From NCBI GenBank assembly GCA_005792865.1, contig SXQR01000021.1, forward strand, positions 1 to 8,687: 8,687 nucleotides of DNA, written 5' to 3'. Made by a program: the position numbers and the translations under genes. This DNA comes from Flavobacterium sp. GTDB taxonomy: Bacteria > Bacteroidota > Bacteroidia > Flavobacteriales > Flavobacteriaceae. Below are positions 1 through 5,939 of this stretch, in pieces. The notes beneath the pieces were generated by a model. That model did not search any database. It saw only the letters and a list, made by a program, of their open reading frames with translations, and was not told the DNA's origin. Numbering within the stretch: the first letter of the stretch is position 1; every line of letters starts with the position of its first letter.

Positions 1-645
1 GATTCCGGCCTCGACTTTACCCACAAGGTCGGCACCCACGTCGGCAGCCTTTGTGTAGATCCCGCCGCCTACACGGGCGAAAAGCGCGATGGATTCGGCA
101 CCCAGTGAGAACCCGGCAAGCGTCTCAAGCACGATGGTCATGTCTTCGCCATTGGTCCAGACACCGCCCATGAAGTAGTTGAAGAACAAAATGAAGAATG
201 CCGTCAAGCCCAGAACCGCCAGGCCGGCAACACCAAGGCCCATTACGGTTCCGCCGCCAAAGGAAACCTTGAGGGCCTGCGGAAGGCTCGTGCGGGCAGC
301 CTGCGTCGTGCGGACGTTGGTCTTGGTCGCGATCTTCATCCCCATGTTTCCGGCCAATGCCGAGAAGATCGCCCCGAAAATAAAGGCAACCACAATAAGG
401 ATATGTGTTGTAGGAACAATAAATGAAATGCCGGCCAGCGCCAAACTGGCAAGGACCACGAAAATCGCGAGCAGCTTGTACTCGGCTTTGAGGAAGGCAA
501 GCGCACCTTCATAGATGTAATCTGAAATCTCTTTCATCTTACCGTCCCCGGCATCTTGTTTCAATACCCACGCGCGCTTGGCCCACATGAATCCCAACCC
601 AATCAATGCCATTATTATCGGCACGTAAATCATAATTGATTCCAT
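1..645 (-). CDS. hppA: Membrane-bound (ion-translocating) pyrophosphatase, N-terminal part; runs off left edge
   Basis: This integral membrane pump hydrolyses pyrophosphate and uses the energy to move H+ and/or Na+ across the cytoplasmic membrane. The minus-strand frame is open from ATG at 645 to base 1 (215 codons); the family is usually about 700-800 residues, so roughly a quarter is visible. Seen directly: a hydrophobic first helix (about residues 5-21), further membrane segments (about 59-77, 82-98, 131-158), the conserved stretch GMKIATKTNVRTTQAA (102-117), and the family signature with YTKAADVGADLVGKVE at 197-212, whose Asp, Lys and Glu residues bind Mg-pyrophosphate in this family. The ATG at 645 was chosen because it lies 28 nt after a good TAnnTTTG box; an in-frame ATG at 633 is the alternative. 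K+ dependence and H+ versus Na+ specificity cannot be judged, because the deciding residues lie outside the window. No truncation other than the window edge. Confidence 0.95.
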   Translation of the reverse strand, partial: MESIMIYVPIIMALIGLGFMWAKRAWVLKQDAGDGKMKEISDYIYEGALAFLKAEYKLLAIFVVLASLALAGISFIVPTTHILIVVAFIFGAIFSALAGNMGMKIATKTNVRTTQAARTSLPQALKVSFGGGTVMGLGVAGLAVLGLTAFFILFFNYFMGGVWTNGEDMTIVLETLAGFSLGAESIALFARVGGGIYTKAADVGADLVGKVEAGI

Positions 646-673
646 ATAATGTTTGCTAAATTTTTACAGGGTG

Positions 674-703
674 CAAAATTAACAAAAATGAAACAATGCA
701 CAA
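674..703 (-). promoter_or_regulatory. Predicted Bacteroidota-type promoter of hppA
   Basis: On the minus strand the -7 box TAATTTTG (681-674) matches the Bacteroidota TAnnTTTG consensus exactly. A TTG at 703-701 sits 19 nt upstream as the -33 element. The box ends 28 nt before the hppA ATG. A block of heptamer repeats (710-737) abuts the upstream side. Assignment is by consensus only. Confidence 0.65.
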
Positions 704-709
704 GGAAAA

Positions 710-737
710 TGTCGCACGTCGAAAGTCAAATGACAAA
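710..737 (+). repeat. Heptamer-period repeat block upstream of hppA
   Basis: Four contiguous 7-nt units of a TGTCGCA/CGTCGAA/AGTCAAA/TGACAAA type. The same words recur at 4329-4356, where TGTCGCA is repeated exactly, and TGACAAA appears on the opposite strand at the pdhB stop codon. The block lies just upstream of the predicted hppA promoter. Confidence 0.55.
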
Positions 738-770
738 CAGGGACTTTAAGCGTCAGGAGGGATGCTTGGA

Positions 771-802
771 ACGTGATAAAGTGATAAGCCCATAAAGCCG
801 TA
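771..802 (+). repeat. Weak octamer-period repeat (GTGATA / CCATA words)
   Basis: Four consecutive 8-nt units, such as ACGTGATA and AAGTGATA, share a terminal TA every 8 nt and lie between hppA and the glycosylase gene. The last two units are strongly diverged. It may be a decayed member of the octamer arrays at 1639-1702 and 7786-7817, or chance. Confidence 0.3.
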
Positions 803-827
803 ACACCGCCACCGATGCGCATAGGGA

Positions 828-893
828 TCGACAGTTAACATTTTGACGGCTGACGCCTGACGACTGACAACTGACGACTGAAGACTGAAGACT
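828..893 (+). repeat. Heptamer array (GACGACT family) abutting the glycosylase stop codon
   Basis: Seven perfectly phased 7-nt units occupy 845-893. The bases G-A at the start and C-T at the end of each unit are invariant, and the middle three vary (words GACGACT, GACAACT, GAAGACT). A looser leader at 828-844, containing TCGACAGTTAACATT, keeps the same AC spacing with one 8-nt step. On the minus strand the array begins on the last two bases of the TAG stop of the glycosylase gene (892-894). No stable hairpin followed by a T run is visible, so it is not a standard intrinsic terminator. Confidence 0.85.
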
Positions 894-1500
894 ACAAATG
901 AATCACCCTCGCCCTCTTTTTTAAATAATAATGCCACAGATAAAACGAGGCCGCGGTCCTGTGCGGGGACCAGTTGGCCGTCAGCAGGGCCATTTCGTCC
1001 ACCGATTGGACGTCCCATAATTCGCGCAGTGTCACCGCGATCCCGATATCGCTGAGCGGCATAAGGTCCTCTAACTGCAGTGCGAACATCATGTAAACGT
1101 CGGCGGTCCAATGGCCGATTCCTTTGACCGAGACCAAATCACTACGGATTTCATCGTCCGTCCGATCCGCGAAATCAAGATTCAGCCGTCCGTCTTCAAG
1201 TCGCTGGGCAAGATCGCGTACATATGCCGCTTTTTGACGGCTCAGGCCCGCTAGCCGAAGTTGCGCATCGTCTAGTTGCATAATTTGAATGGGCGTGAAG
1301 TCTGGTGCAACAAATTTTAGCTTGTCAAACGCAGCCTTCGCCGAATCCAGCGACACCTGTTGCTCCAGGATAATTTTTACCAGGGTCTCAAAGCCCTCGG
1401 AACGTTGAGGAATATTCGGCGTGCCGTAAAGATCAAGAATGCGTTGAAAGTTTGGGTCGAGGTTGGCCAGGTGGTTAAAGTCGCTTTGAAAGGAGCGCAT
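892..1500 (-). CDS. DNA-3-methyladenine glycosylase, AlkA-like HhH-GPD superfamily
   Basis: This is a predicted base-excision repair enzyme that removes alkylated purines by cleaving the N-glycosidic bond. It has 202 residues, shorter than E. coli AlkA (282) because it lacks the N-terminal accessory domain, and is close in size to the short bacterial and yeast Mag-like forms. Seen directly: FETLVKIILEQQVS (37-50), the usual opening of the glycosylase domain; the helix-hairpin-helix VKGIGHWTADVYMMF (125-139); an Asp at 151 in LSDIGI, at the place of the catalytic Asp of the family; and the closing W-SPHR-AA-FYLWHYY block (182-192). The start at 1500 gives an N-terminus that aligns well. I see no TAnnTTTG box directly upstream. 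It lies 278 nt downstream of the DUF5686 gene and 246 nt upstream of hppA, so it is not tightly operonic. The stop codon overlaps a heptamer repeat array. Substrate preference (3-meA versus broader) cannot be read from the sequence. Confidence 0.9.
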   Translation of the reverse strand: MRSFQSDFNHLANLDPNFQRILDLYGTPNIPQRSEGFETLVKIILEQQVSLDSAKAAFDKLKFVAPDFTPIQIMQLDDAQLRLAGLSRQKAAYVRDLAQRLEDGRLNLDFADRTDDEIRSDLVSVKGIGHWTADVYMMFALQLEDLMPLSDIGIAVTLRELWDVQSVDEMALLTANWSPHRTAASFYLWHYYLKKRARVIHL

Positions 1501-1570
1501 TCGGTAAAAAGTTTATGATATTTTACAGATTTTCTGCAGATGGATTGAATTAATAATCTGAAGGTACAAT

Positions 1571-1619
1571 TCACCCTTCCCCAGGCTAAAGATATTTCAA
1601 TGGAAGCACTAGCGGGTGA
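1571..1619. repeat. Weak interrupted inverted repeat (TCACCC / GGGTGA)
   Basis: TCACCC (1571-1576) and GGGTGA (1614-1619) form six-base arms. A nested CTTCC (1576-1580) / GGAAG (1602-1606) pair shares one base with the outer arm. It lies upstream of the glycosylase gene. It has no T run and could be the remnant of a dispersed intergenic hairpin element, or chance. Confidence 0.25.
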
Positions 1620-1638
1620 GGAAACACCGTAAAATTTG

Positions 1639-1702
1639 TTAATGTATCAATTATTTAATGTGAAAATATACCAATTGCTTAATGTCTCAACCATGCATTA
1701 GC
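1639..1702 (+). repeat. Octamer-period repeat array (TTAATGTN family)
   Basis: Eight consecutive 8-nt units can be laid out in register. TTAATGT recurs at 1639, 1655 and 1679, spaced by 16 and 24 nt (multiples of 8), and TCAATTAT- or CCAATTGC-like words fill the slots between. It is AT-rich and sits next to the heptamer array at 1710-1779. Similar A/T-rich octamers occur at 7786-7817. Confidence 0.55.
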
Positions 1703-1709
1703 CGCATCT

Positions 1710-1779
1710 GACGACTGATGACTGACGACTGACGACTGACAACTGACAACTGATGACTGACGACTGAAGACTGAAGGCC
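1710..1779 (+). repeat. Ten-unit heptamer array (GACGACT family) abutting the DUF5686 stop codon
   Basis: Ten contiguous 7-nt units without a phase break: GACGACT four times, GATGACT twice, GACAACT twice, GAAGACT once, and a diverged GAAGGCC at the end. Changes concentrate at units' third and fourth bases. On the minus strand the array starts on the G of the TAG stop (1781-1779) of the outer-membrane protein gene. This is the clearest array in the window. Its word order resembles that at 845-893, including the GAAG-type units nearest the stop. Confidence 0.9.
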
Positions 1780-4274
1780 TAAAAATAAAACCCAAACGAC
1801 CCTTTAACCGCAAATTTCTGCGCATCGGGCATGTCGAGATAATTGCCACGCCAGGAGAAGTCGATCCTGAATACCTTGAAGATGTTGCCGATGCCAAAGC
1901 CGTACTCGTAATAAATATCCTCGGGTGCATTGTAGGTAAGCCCCGAGGCATTGATTGCGCGGTTCTCGTCGCTCACGGTTCCGTAGACCGCCCTAAGTCC
2001 AATGATTTCTCGCAGGTTCAGTTTCCGCAACATGGGTATCCTGGCAAAAATCTTGCCCTGGAAATGATGGCTCCACTGGAAGGTGGCGTATTCATCGGAA
2101 ACGAATTCGTAAAAATTCAGGTTGTTGAAGGTGTTCTCGATCTGGAAATATGTCTGGTTACCTGGAATCACGCTCAAAAGACCAAGCGGTACCGTGCCGA
2201 AAGTCTTTCCGAGTTCCATGATCAGGTCGGTGCGGCCGATCGCGCCGATGATGACGGGCTGTTTGTAGTACAACTGTAACTTCTGGTAGTCAAAATCGCT
2301 GTTGAAGAGGCCTTCAAGGCCCGCGCTGTAATTGAGAAAGACGCGCGTATAGGGATTGTCCACCTCACTGCGTTCCACACCGTAACCGATGGTCTTGCGC
2401 TTGGGGGTCCAGTCCAACTGCAGGTTGACCTCGGCCTGTTTTACCTCGCTCTCAATCACTCCCGACGGATTTTCAATCGATGGCAGTTCCTTGAAATAGT
2501 CGAGGCTGAAGGTTTCGGACGCGGATATCAAGGTCCGGTAGGACATGCCCGTTTGCAAAACGAAATTCTTCATCGGTTCGATTTCGAACGATGCCGTGGA
2601 GAGGTTGATGTTGGTAAGTTTGCCGTTGCTGCTGGTGGTAAAAAGCCCCGAAGAGGCAAAACTGCGGCCCAGTACGTCGTTGGTCGTCGTAAGGCTGGCG
2701 CCGATCTGTTCGATGTCGCGCCTGTTTCCACCCGAAATGATGATCCGGTTCTTTTTGTCTATCATCCACTTCCCAGACACGCCATACTTGAACTTGTCAT
2801 CCTCAAACCCATAGGCCGTGTAACCCTGCAGGCGCCAGGGATCGTTAGGGCCAAAATAAGTCCGTCCGCCGGCCCGGAGCCGCAGCCCTTCGACCTCGTT
2901 GTAGCCCACCGTGGAAAATATCGGCCCATAGTCAAAATTGCCCCATTGGATATAGCCACTCCCCAATATTTGCACGAGGCTGGTGAGCTGTTTGAATTTT
3001 TTGACCGTCTTGAGCGTATCGAGCATCTTGTAAACGCCGCGCTCATCCTTGGAAAGGTCTTCAAAACGATTGCTTTCCCAAAATTCGTCGTCTTTTTGAT
3101 AAACCGAATTGTCGATAAAATTCACCTGTTCCTTATAGAAATCGCGCGGTTTTTCAAGGTTGAACTTGTGGTTGCGGAACAAAGTCGTGCGCTTGCCGTA
3201 CACGCCTTTGGACGATTCTTTCTTGCGCAGTGCAAAATCGGACATCAGGTGGTCGCGCGTCAGCAGGAAAACCGAATCGTTGAGCACCTCAAATTCCTGC
3301 TCGATGTAAATATCCTTGACCCAGTTGATATTGGCGCTCTTGGTCACGGCCATGTTGATGTTCTTGATCGCGAAAGTGGTGTCGGCCACCCAAAAATCAC
3401 CCTTGAAGGTAAGTTCATTCTTGCGGCGCGGATAGAACACGATGTTATAGCACCATTTGTTGTCGATGAAAGAACTGTCGCGCAACACGTAATTATAGAC
3501 GTCGATGCCGGTCCGGGACAACGGGCTCGTGAAACTCTTGTCAAAAAAGGTCAGGTAATTGTCATAGATGTTGTAGTCGGCATAAAGGTCCTTGATGAAC
3601 GCGATGATCTGCTGGTTGTCGCTGAACCCGGAATTTTTGTTCGCCTTGAGGATTTCCTTGACCTTCCCGATCTTGTTGTCGCCGTAAACATCCGAAAGCA
3701 TCTCGTTGATAAAGATGGGCAGGTAGGTCTTGCCTGTAACTTTTGAAGTGTCCACCTGATCAAAAATAAACTCCATGCCCTTGAAAATGCGGCTTTTCAT
3801 CAGTGCCGAATCGATGGTATTCAGGTCAAATTCAACCTTCTCGTACTTTTCCATCTGGTACTGGTCAAACATGTTGAGGCCGTTCTTGCGCTTGCGCTCC
3901 CAGATTTTCCGCAGGATGTCAAGGGCAGGATTGTTCTTTTTGGACGTCTTGCCGGTATAGATAACCACCTCCTTGAGCTGCTGGCCTTCCTTGAGCACGA
4001 TCTTGAAATTGTAGTTAACGGCCTGCTTCAACGGCACTTCGCGCTCAGAGAATCCCGAGAACGTCACGACAAGCGCCGCGTGCGTCGTGGGCGACTCGAT
4101 GTAAAACCGTCCGTCCTCATTGGTCACGATCCCCTCATTGGTCCCCTTGAACTGCACATTGGCATACGGAATGGGTTGGTTGGTCTCATCGACCACGATG
4201 CCACTGACTTTTGTCTGCGCCATAACCGAAACGCCAAAAAGAGCCAGTAAGATACTGAAGATGCGTGTGTTCAT
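1779..4274 (-). CDS. DUF5686 family outer-membrane protein with N-terminal carboxypeptidase-like regulatory domain
   Basis: This 831-residue predicted outer-membrane protein has unknown molecular function. Seen directly: a signal peptide at residues 1-19 with a VMA cleavage site before Gln20; a CarboxypepD_reg-like beta-sandwich (about 21-105, including VSGIVVDETNQPIPYANV and the EDGRFYI turn) of the kind that precedes SusC/TonB-dependent receptors; the block NPALDILRKIWERKRKNG (115-132), typical of DUF5686; and a long beta-rich C-terminal half that ends in FGFYF, consistent with a barrel whose last strand closes with an aromatic residue. I saw no TonB plug, so it is not an ordinary SusC receptor. 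The frame is open to 4442, but the ATG at 4274 is preferred because it gives the signal peptide and lies 39 nt after a good promoter box. It follows pdhB by 185 nt. A surface or transport role is inference. Confidence 0.88.
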   Translation of the reverse strand: MNTRIFSILLALFGVSVMAQTKVSGIVVDETNQPIPYANVQFKGTNEGIVTNEDGRFYIESPTTHAALVVTFSGFSEREVPLKQAVNYNFKIVLKEGQQLKEVVIYTGKTSKKNNPALDILRKIWERKRKNGLNMFDQYQMEKYEKVEFDLNTIDSALMKSRIFKGMEFIFDQVDTSKVTGKTYLPIFINEMLSDVYGDNKIGKVKEILKANKNSGFSDNQQIIAFIKDLYADYNIYDNYLTFFDKSFTSPLSRTGIDVYNYVLRDSSFIDNKWCYNIVFYPRRKNELTFKGDFWVADTTFAIKNINMAVTKSANINWVKDIYIEQEFEVLNDSVFLLTRDHLMSDFALRKKESSKGVYGKRTTLFRNHKFNLEKPRDFYKEQVNFIDNSVYQKDDEFWESNRFEDLSKDERGVYKMLDTLKTVKKFKQLTSLVQILGSGYIQWGNFDYGPIFSTVGYNEVEGLRLRAGGRTYFGPNDPWRLQGYTAYGFEDDKFKYGVSGKWMIDKKNRIIISGGNRRDIEQIGASLTTTNDVLGRSFASSGLFTTSSNGKLTNINLSTASFEIEPMKNFVLQTGMSYRTLISASETFSLDYFKELPSIENPSGVIESEVKQAEVNLQLDWTPKRKTIGYGVERSEVDNPYTRVFLNYSAGLEGLFNSDFDYQKLQLYYKQPVIIGAIGRTDLIMELGKTFGTVPLGLLSVIPGNQTYFQIENTFNNLNFYEFVSDEYATFQWSHHFQGKIFARIPMLRKLNLREIIGLRAVYGTVSDENRAINASGLTYNAPEDIYYEYGFGIGNIFKVFRIDFSWRGNYLDMPDAQKFAVKGSFGFYF

Positions 4275-4313
4275 AGGGATTAAAAAAAGCTTCACCGTTT
4301 TACGATGAAGCGT

Positions 4314-4342
4314 CAAAGATAAATTATTTGTCGAATGTCCAA
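4314..4342 (-). promoter_or_regulatory. Predicted promoter of the DUF5686 gene, overlapping repeats
   Basis: On the minus strand the box TATCTTTG (4321-4314) fits TAnnTTTG exactly, with a TTG (4342-4340) 18 nt upstream. It ends 39 nt before the ATG at 4274, which supports that start rather than any codon further upstream. The TTG is part of one of the heptamers at 4329-4356, so the upstream half of the promoter is built from repeat DNA. Confidence 0.6.
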
Positions 4343-4405
4343 TGTCAAATGTCGCACGAGGCGAAGCCGTACTGAGAAGGTAAATGTCGAATGTTAACTG
4401 TCGAA
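4329..4405 (+). repeat. Heptamer repeats, TGTCGAA family, in two blocks
   Basis: Block one (4329-4356) holds four 7-nt units (TGTCGAA, TGTCCAA and variants). Block two (4385-4405) holds three (TGTCGAA, TGTTAAC, TGTCGAA). A 28-nt non-repeat stretch containing GGCGAAGCC separates them. On the opposite strand the word is TTCGACA, the same word that appears upstream of the nuclease gene at 7870-7897. The 15 nt at 4390-4404 are the exact reverse complement of 828-842. Confidence 0.7.
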
Positions 4406-4432
4406 CGAGAATTATCGATTTATTTCTTCCCT

Positions 4433-4462
4433 CATTCGTCATTAGTCATTGGACATTTGTCA
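4433..4462 (+). repeat. Heptamer repeats at the pdhB stop codon
   Basis: About four 7-nt units with CATT every 7 nt (at 4433, 4440, 4447, 4454). Read on the minus strand the units are TGACAAA-like and the first one contains the TGA stop of pdhB (4462-4460). The array runs away from the gene into the intergenic space, as with the two other minus-strand genes. Confidence 0.65.
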
Positions 4463-5437
4463 CTTATAAAGCACCTTTTTCACAGCCGTCACCACATCGC
4501 CCGAATTCGGCAACCATTCCTTTAGCAAAGTGGGCGAATAAGGTGCCGGTGTATCGGCGGTCGTGATGCGCTGGATGGGTGCGTCAAGAAAGTCAAAGGC
4601 GCGTTCCTGGACAATATAGGTGATTTCAGATGCGACGCTTGCAAACGGCCAGGCTTCCTCAAGCACGACCAGCCTATTGGTTTTCTTGACCGACTTCAGG
4701 ATGGCGTCGTAATCCATCGGGCGGACGGTCCGCAGGTCGATGACCTCGCATGATATGTTTTCTTTCTGGAGTTCATCGGCGGCAGCCAAAGCCTCCTTGA
4801 TGATCTTGCCAAACGAGACGATGGTCACGTCCTTTCCTTCGCGTTTAATGTCGGCAACGCCAAGCGGAATCGTGTATTCTCCCTCGGGCACCTCGCCCTT
4901 GTCGCCGTACATCTGTTCCGATTCCATGAAAATCACGGGATCGTTGTCGCGGATTGCTGATTTCAACAGGCCCTTGGCGTCGTAAGGAGTTGACGGCACC
5001 ACGACCTTGAGCCCCGGAGTGTTGGCAAACCAGTTCTCAAAAGCCTGTGAGTGCGTCGCGCCCAATTGCCCCGCCGAAGCCGTAGGTCCGCGGAATACCA
5101 TTGGCATAGGGAATTGCCCGCCGGACATCTGGCGCATTTTTGCCGCGTTATTGATGATCTGGTCAATCCCGACCAGGGAGAAATTGAAGGTCATATATTC
5201 CACGATCGGGCGGCAGCCGTTCATCGCCGAACCCACCGCAATACCCGCAAAGCCAAGTTCGGCGATCGGCGTATCGATGACGCGCTTGGGCCCGAACTCA
5301 TCCAGCATTCCCTTGGAAGCCTTGTAGGCCCCGTTGTATTCGGCGACTTCCTCGCCCATCAGGTAAACCGATTCGTCGCGGCGCATTTCCTCGCTCATGG
5401 CCTCGGCAATGGCCTCGCGGAATTGTATCGTTCTCAT
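4460..5437 (-). CDS. pdhB: Pyruvate dehydrogenase complex E1 component, beta subunit
   Basis: This is the beta subunit of the thiamine-diphosphate-dependent E1 heterotetramer, which decarboxylates pyruvate and passes the acetyl group to E2 lipoyl domains in the cytoplasm. It has 325 residues, the normal length for a free-standing beta subunit. Seen directly: N-terminal RTIQFREAIAEAMSEEM; GEEVAEYNGAYKASKGM (28-44); DTPIAELGFAGIAVG (55-69), in which Glu60 corresponds to the conserved Glu that activates the thiamine ring; GATHSQAFENWF (126-137), with His129 matching the conserved active-site His; and the transketolase C-terminal domain from about residue 200, with VIDLRTVRPMD and LEEAWPF. The pyruvate rather than branched-chain assignment rests on overall similarity. 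pdhA and the E2 and E3 genes are not in the window, so the gene stands alone here. A good -7 box lies just upstream. The stop codon overlaps repeat units. Confidence 0.95.
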   Translation of the reverse strand: MRTIQFREAIAEAMSEEMRRDESVYLMGEEVAEYNGAYKASKGMLDEFGPKRVIDTPIAELGFAGIAVGSAMNGCRPIVEYMTFNFSLVGIDQIINNAAKMRQMSGGQFPMPMVFRGPTASAGQLGATHSQAFENWFANTPGLKVVVPSTPYDAKGLLKSAIRDNDPVIFMESEQMYGDKGEVPEGEYTIPLGVADIKREGKDVTIVSFGKIIKEALAAADELQKENISCEVIDLRTVRPMDYDAILKSVKKTNRLVVLEEAWPFASVASEITYIVQERAFDFLDAPIQRITTADTPAPYSPTLLKEWLPNSGDVVTAVKKVLYK

Positions 5438-5456
5438 GCTCTATAAAATTGAATGG

Positions 5457-5464
5457 CAAAAATA
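5457..5464 (-). promoter_or_regulatory. Predicted -7 promoter box of pdhB
   Basis: TATTTTTG on the minus strand matches TAnnTTTG exactly and ends 19 nt before the pdhB ATG. At the -33 position only TTC, not TTG, is found (19-nt spacer), so half of the promoter match is weak. Confidence 0.45.
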
Positions 5465-5476
5465 ATCAATTATGAT

Positions 5477-5504
5477 GAATGTGGAATGAGGAATGTGGAT
5501 TGTC
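5477..5504 (+). repeat. Short heptamer block (GAATGTG)
   Basis: Four 7-nt units, with GAATGTG at 5477 and 5491, GAATGAG between them, and GATTGTC last. It lies between the pdhB -7 box and the large array at 5514, and overlaps the place where the pdhB -33 element is expected. Confidence 0.5.
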
Positions 5505-5513
5505 CGGATAATG

Positions 5514-5608
5514 GCTGACGGCTGACGGTTGACAGTTCACGGTTTACGGTTCACGGTTTACGGTTTACGGACCGACGACTGATGACTGATAGCCGATAGC
5601 TGATAGGC
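5514..5608 (+). repeat. Composite heptamer array grading from GCTGACG to GTTTACG, then GACGACT words
   Basis: Eight contiguous 7-nt units (5514-5569) begin as GCTGACG and pass through GTTGACA and GTTCACG to GTTTACG. After a 4-nt break, five more units (5574-5608) follow: GACGACT, GATGACT, and three GATAGCC-like words. The array joins the GACGACT family seen at gene ends to the GTTTACG family seen at 5823-5850. Confidence 0.85.
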
Positions 5609-5718
5609 CCGACCCCCAATGGCCCGATTTAGTAAAAAGTCCGGTTTTCCCGCAACAACCGCTTCGAAAAATAACCGACCTTCGGGTGTTGGGGAGGGGC
5701 CGGGTGCGTTCCCGATTA

Positions 5719-5733
5719 TTCCCTGCGCGGGAA
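5719..5733. repeat. Small inverted repeat in the GC-rich island
   Basis: TTCCC and GGGAA form perfect 5-bp arms around a 5-nt loop. TTCCCG at 5709-5714 offers an alternative left arm for the same right arm. No T run follows, so terminator activity is not supported. Confidence 0.3.
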
Positions 5734-5769
5734 ATCTGTTGTGCTTGTGGGAGAGGTTGACGGCATAAA

Positions 5770-5850
5770 GTTGAAAGTTCGTGGTTGACAGACTGACGAC
5801 TGACAACTGACGACTGATTATGGTTTACGGTTTATAGTTTACGGTTTAAC
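5770..5850 (+). repeat. Composite heptamer array upstream of etfB
   Basis: Three GTTGAAA/GTTGACA-like units (5770-5790), a 4-nt partial unit, three GACGACT/GACAACT units (5795-5815), a bridging GATTATG, and four GTTTACG/GTTTATA units (5823-5850). It uses the same word families as 5514-5608 but in another order. It ends about 55 nt before the putative etfB -7 box. Confidence 0.8.
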
Positions 5851-5904
5851 CGCTCAAGGCTGACAGCCAATACCGGATAACTTTCCTATTTAATTTTAAA
5901 ATCT

Positions 5905-5912
5905 TACTTTCG
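5905..5912 (+). promoter_or_regulatory. Possible -7 promoter box of etfB
   Basis: TACTTTCG differs from TAnnTTTG at one base and lies 27 nt before the etfB ATG, a usual leader length. No TTG is present at the expected -33 position; only a T-rich stretch near 5882 is found there. This is a weak prediction. Confidence 0.35.
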
Positions 5913-5939
5913 TACCCTGTAAATCTTCAACTTCCTTCA

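Larger units (their letters stand above)
5438..5939. other. Gene-free divergent region between pdhB and etfB
   Basis: This 502-bp spacer must carry the promoters for both directions. From left to right it holds the pdhB -7 box, GAATGTG-type heptamers (5477-5504), a large heptamer array (5514-5608), a GC-rich non-repeat island (5609-5769), a second array (5770-5850), and the etfB leader. The only open frame of any length (minus strand, 5806-5558) is mostly translated repeat and shows no recognisable protein. No tRNA or convincing structured RNA was seen. Confidence 0.7.

Noticed and set aside
845..893. CRISPR array or intrinsic terminator
   Set aside because: Units are only 7 nt, contiguous and degenerate with no spacers, and there is no stem followed by a T run.
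746..1111. 121-residue minus-strand frame containing a QSSVVSRQ stretch
   Set aside because: It overlaps the glycosylase gene in another frame and continues into translated repeat DNA.
2553..3746. 397-residue open frame on the plus strand
   Set aside because: It lies entirely antisense to the DUF5686 gene, has no recognisable domain, and mirrors the codon bias of a G/C-rich third position on the other strand.
4275..4442. N-terminal extension of the DUF5686 protein by 56 residues
   Set aside because: It would read through the promoter and the repeat blocks and would bury the signal peptide that begins at 4274.
5558..5806. 82-residue minus-strand frame in the divergent region
   Set aside because: Both ends are translated heptamer repeats and the middle matches no family I recognise; there is no promoter or ribosome-binding evidence.
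5858..5868. GGCT-GAC-AGCC mini-hairpin before etfB
   Set aside because: The stem is only 4 bp with a 3-nt loop and no T tract; too short to call a terminator or riboswitch.
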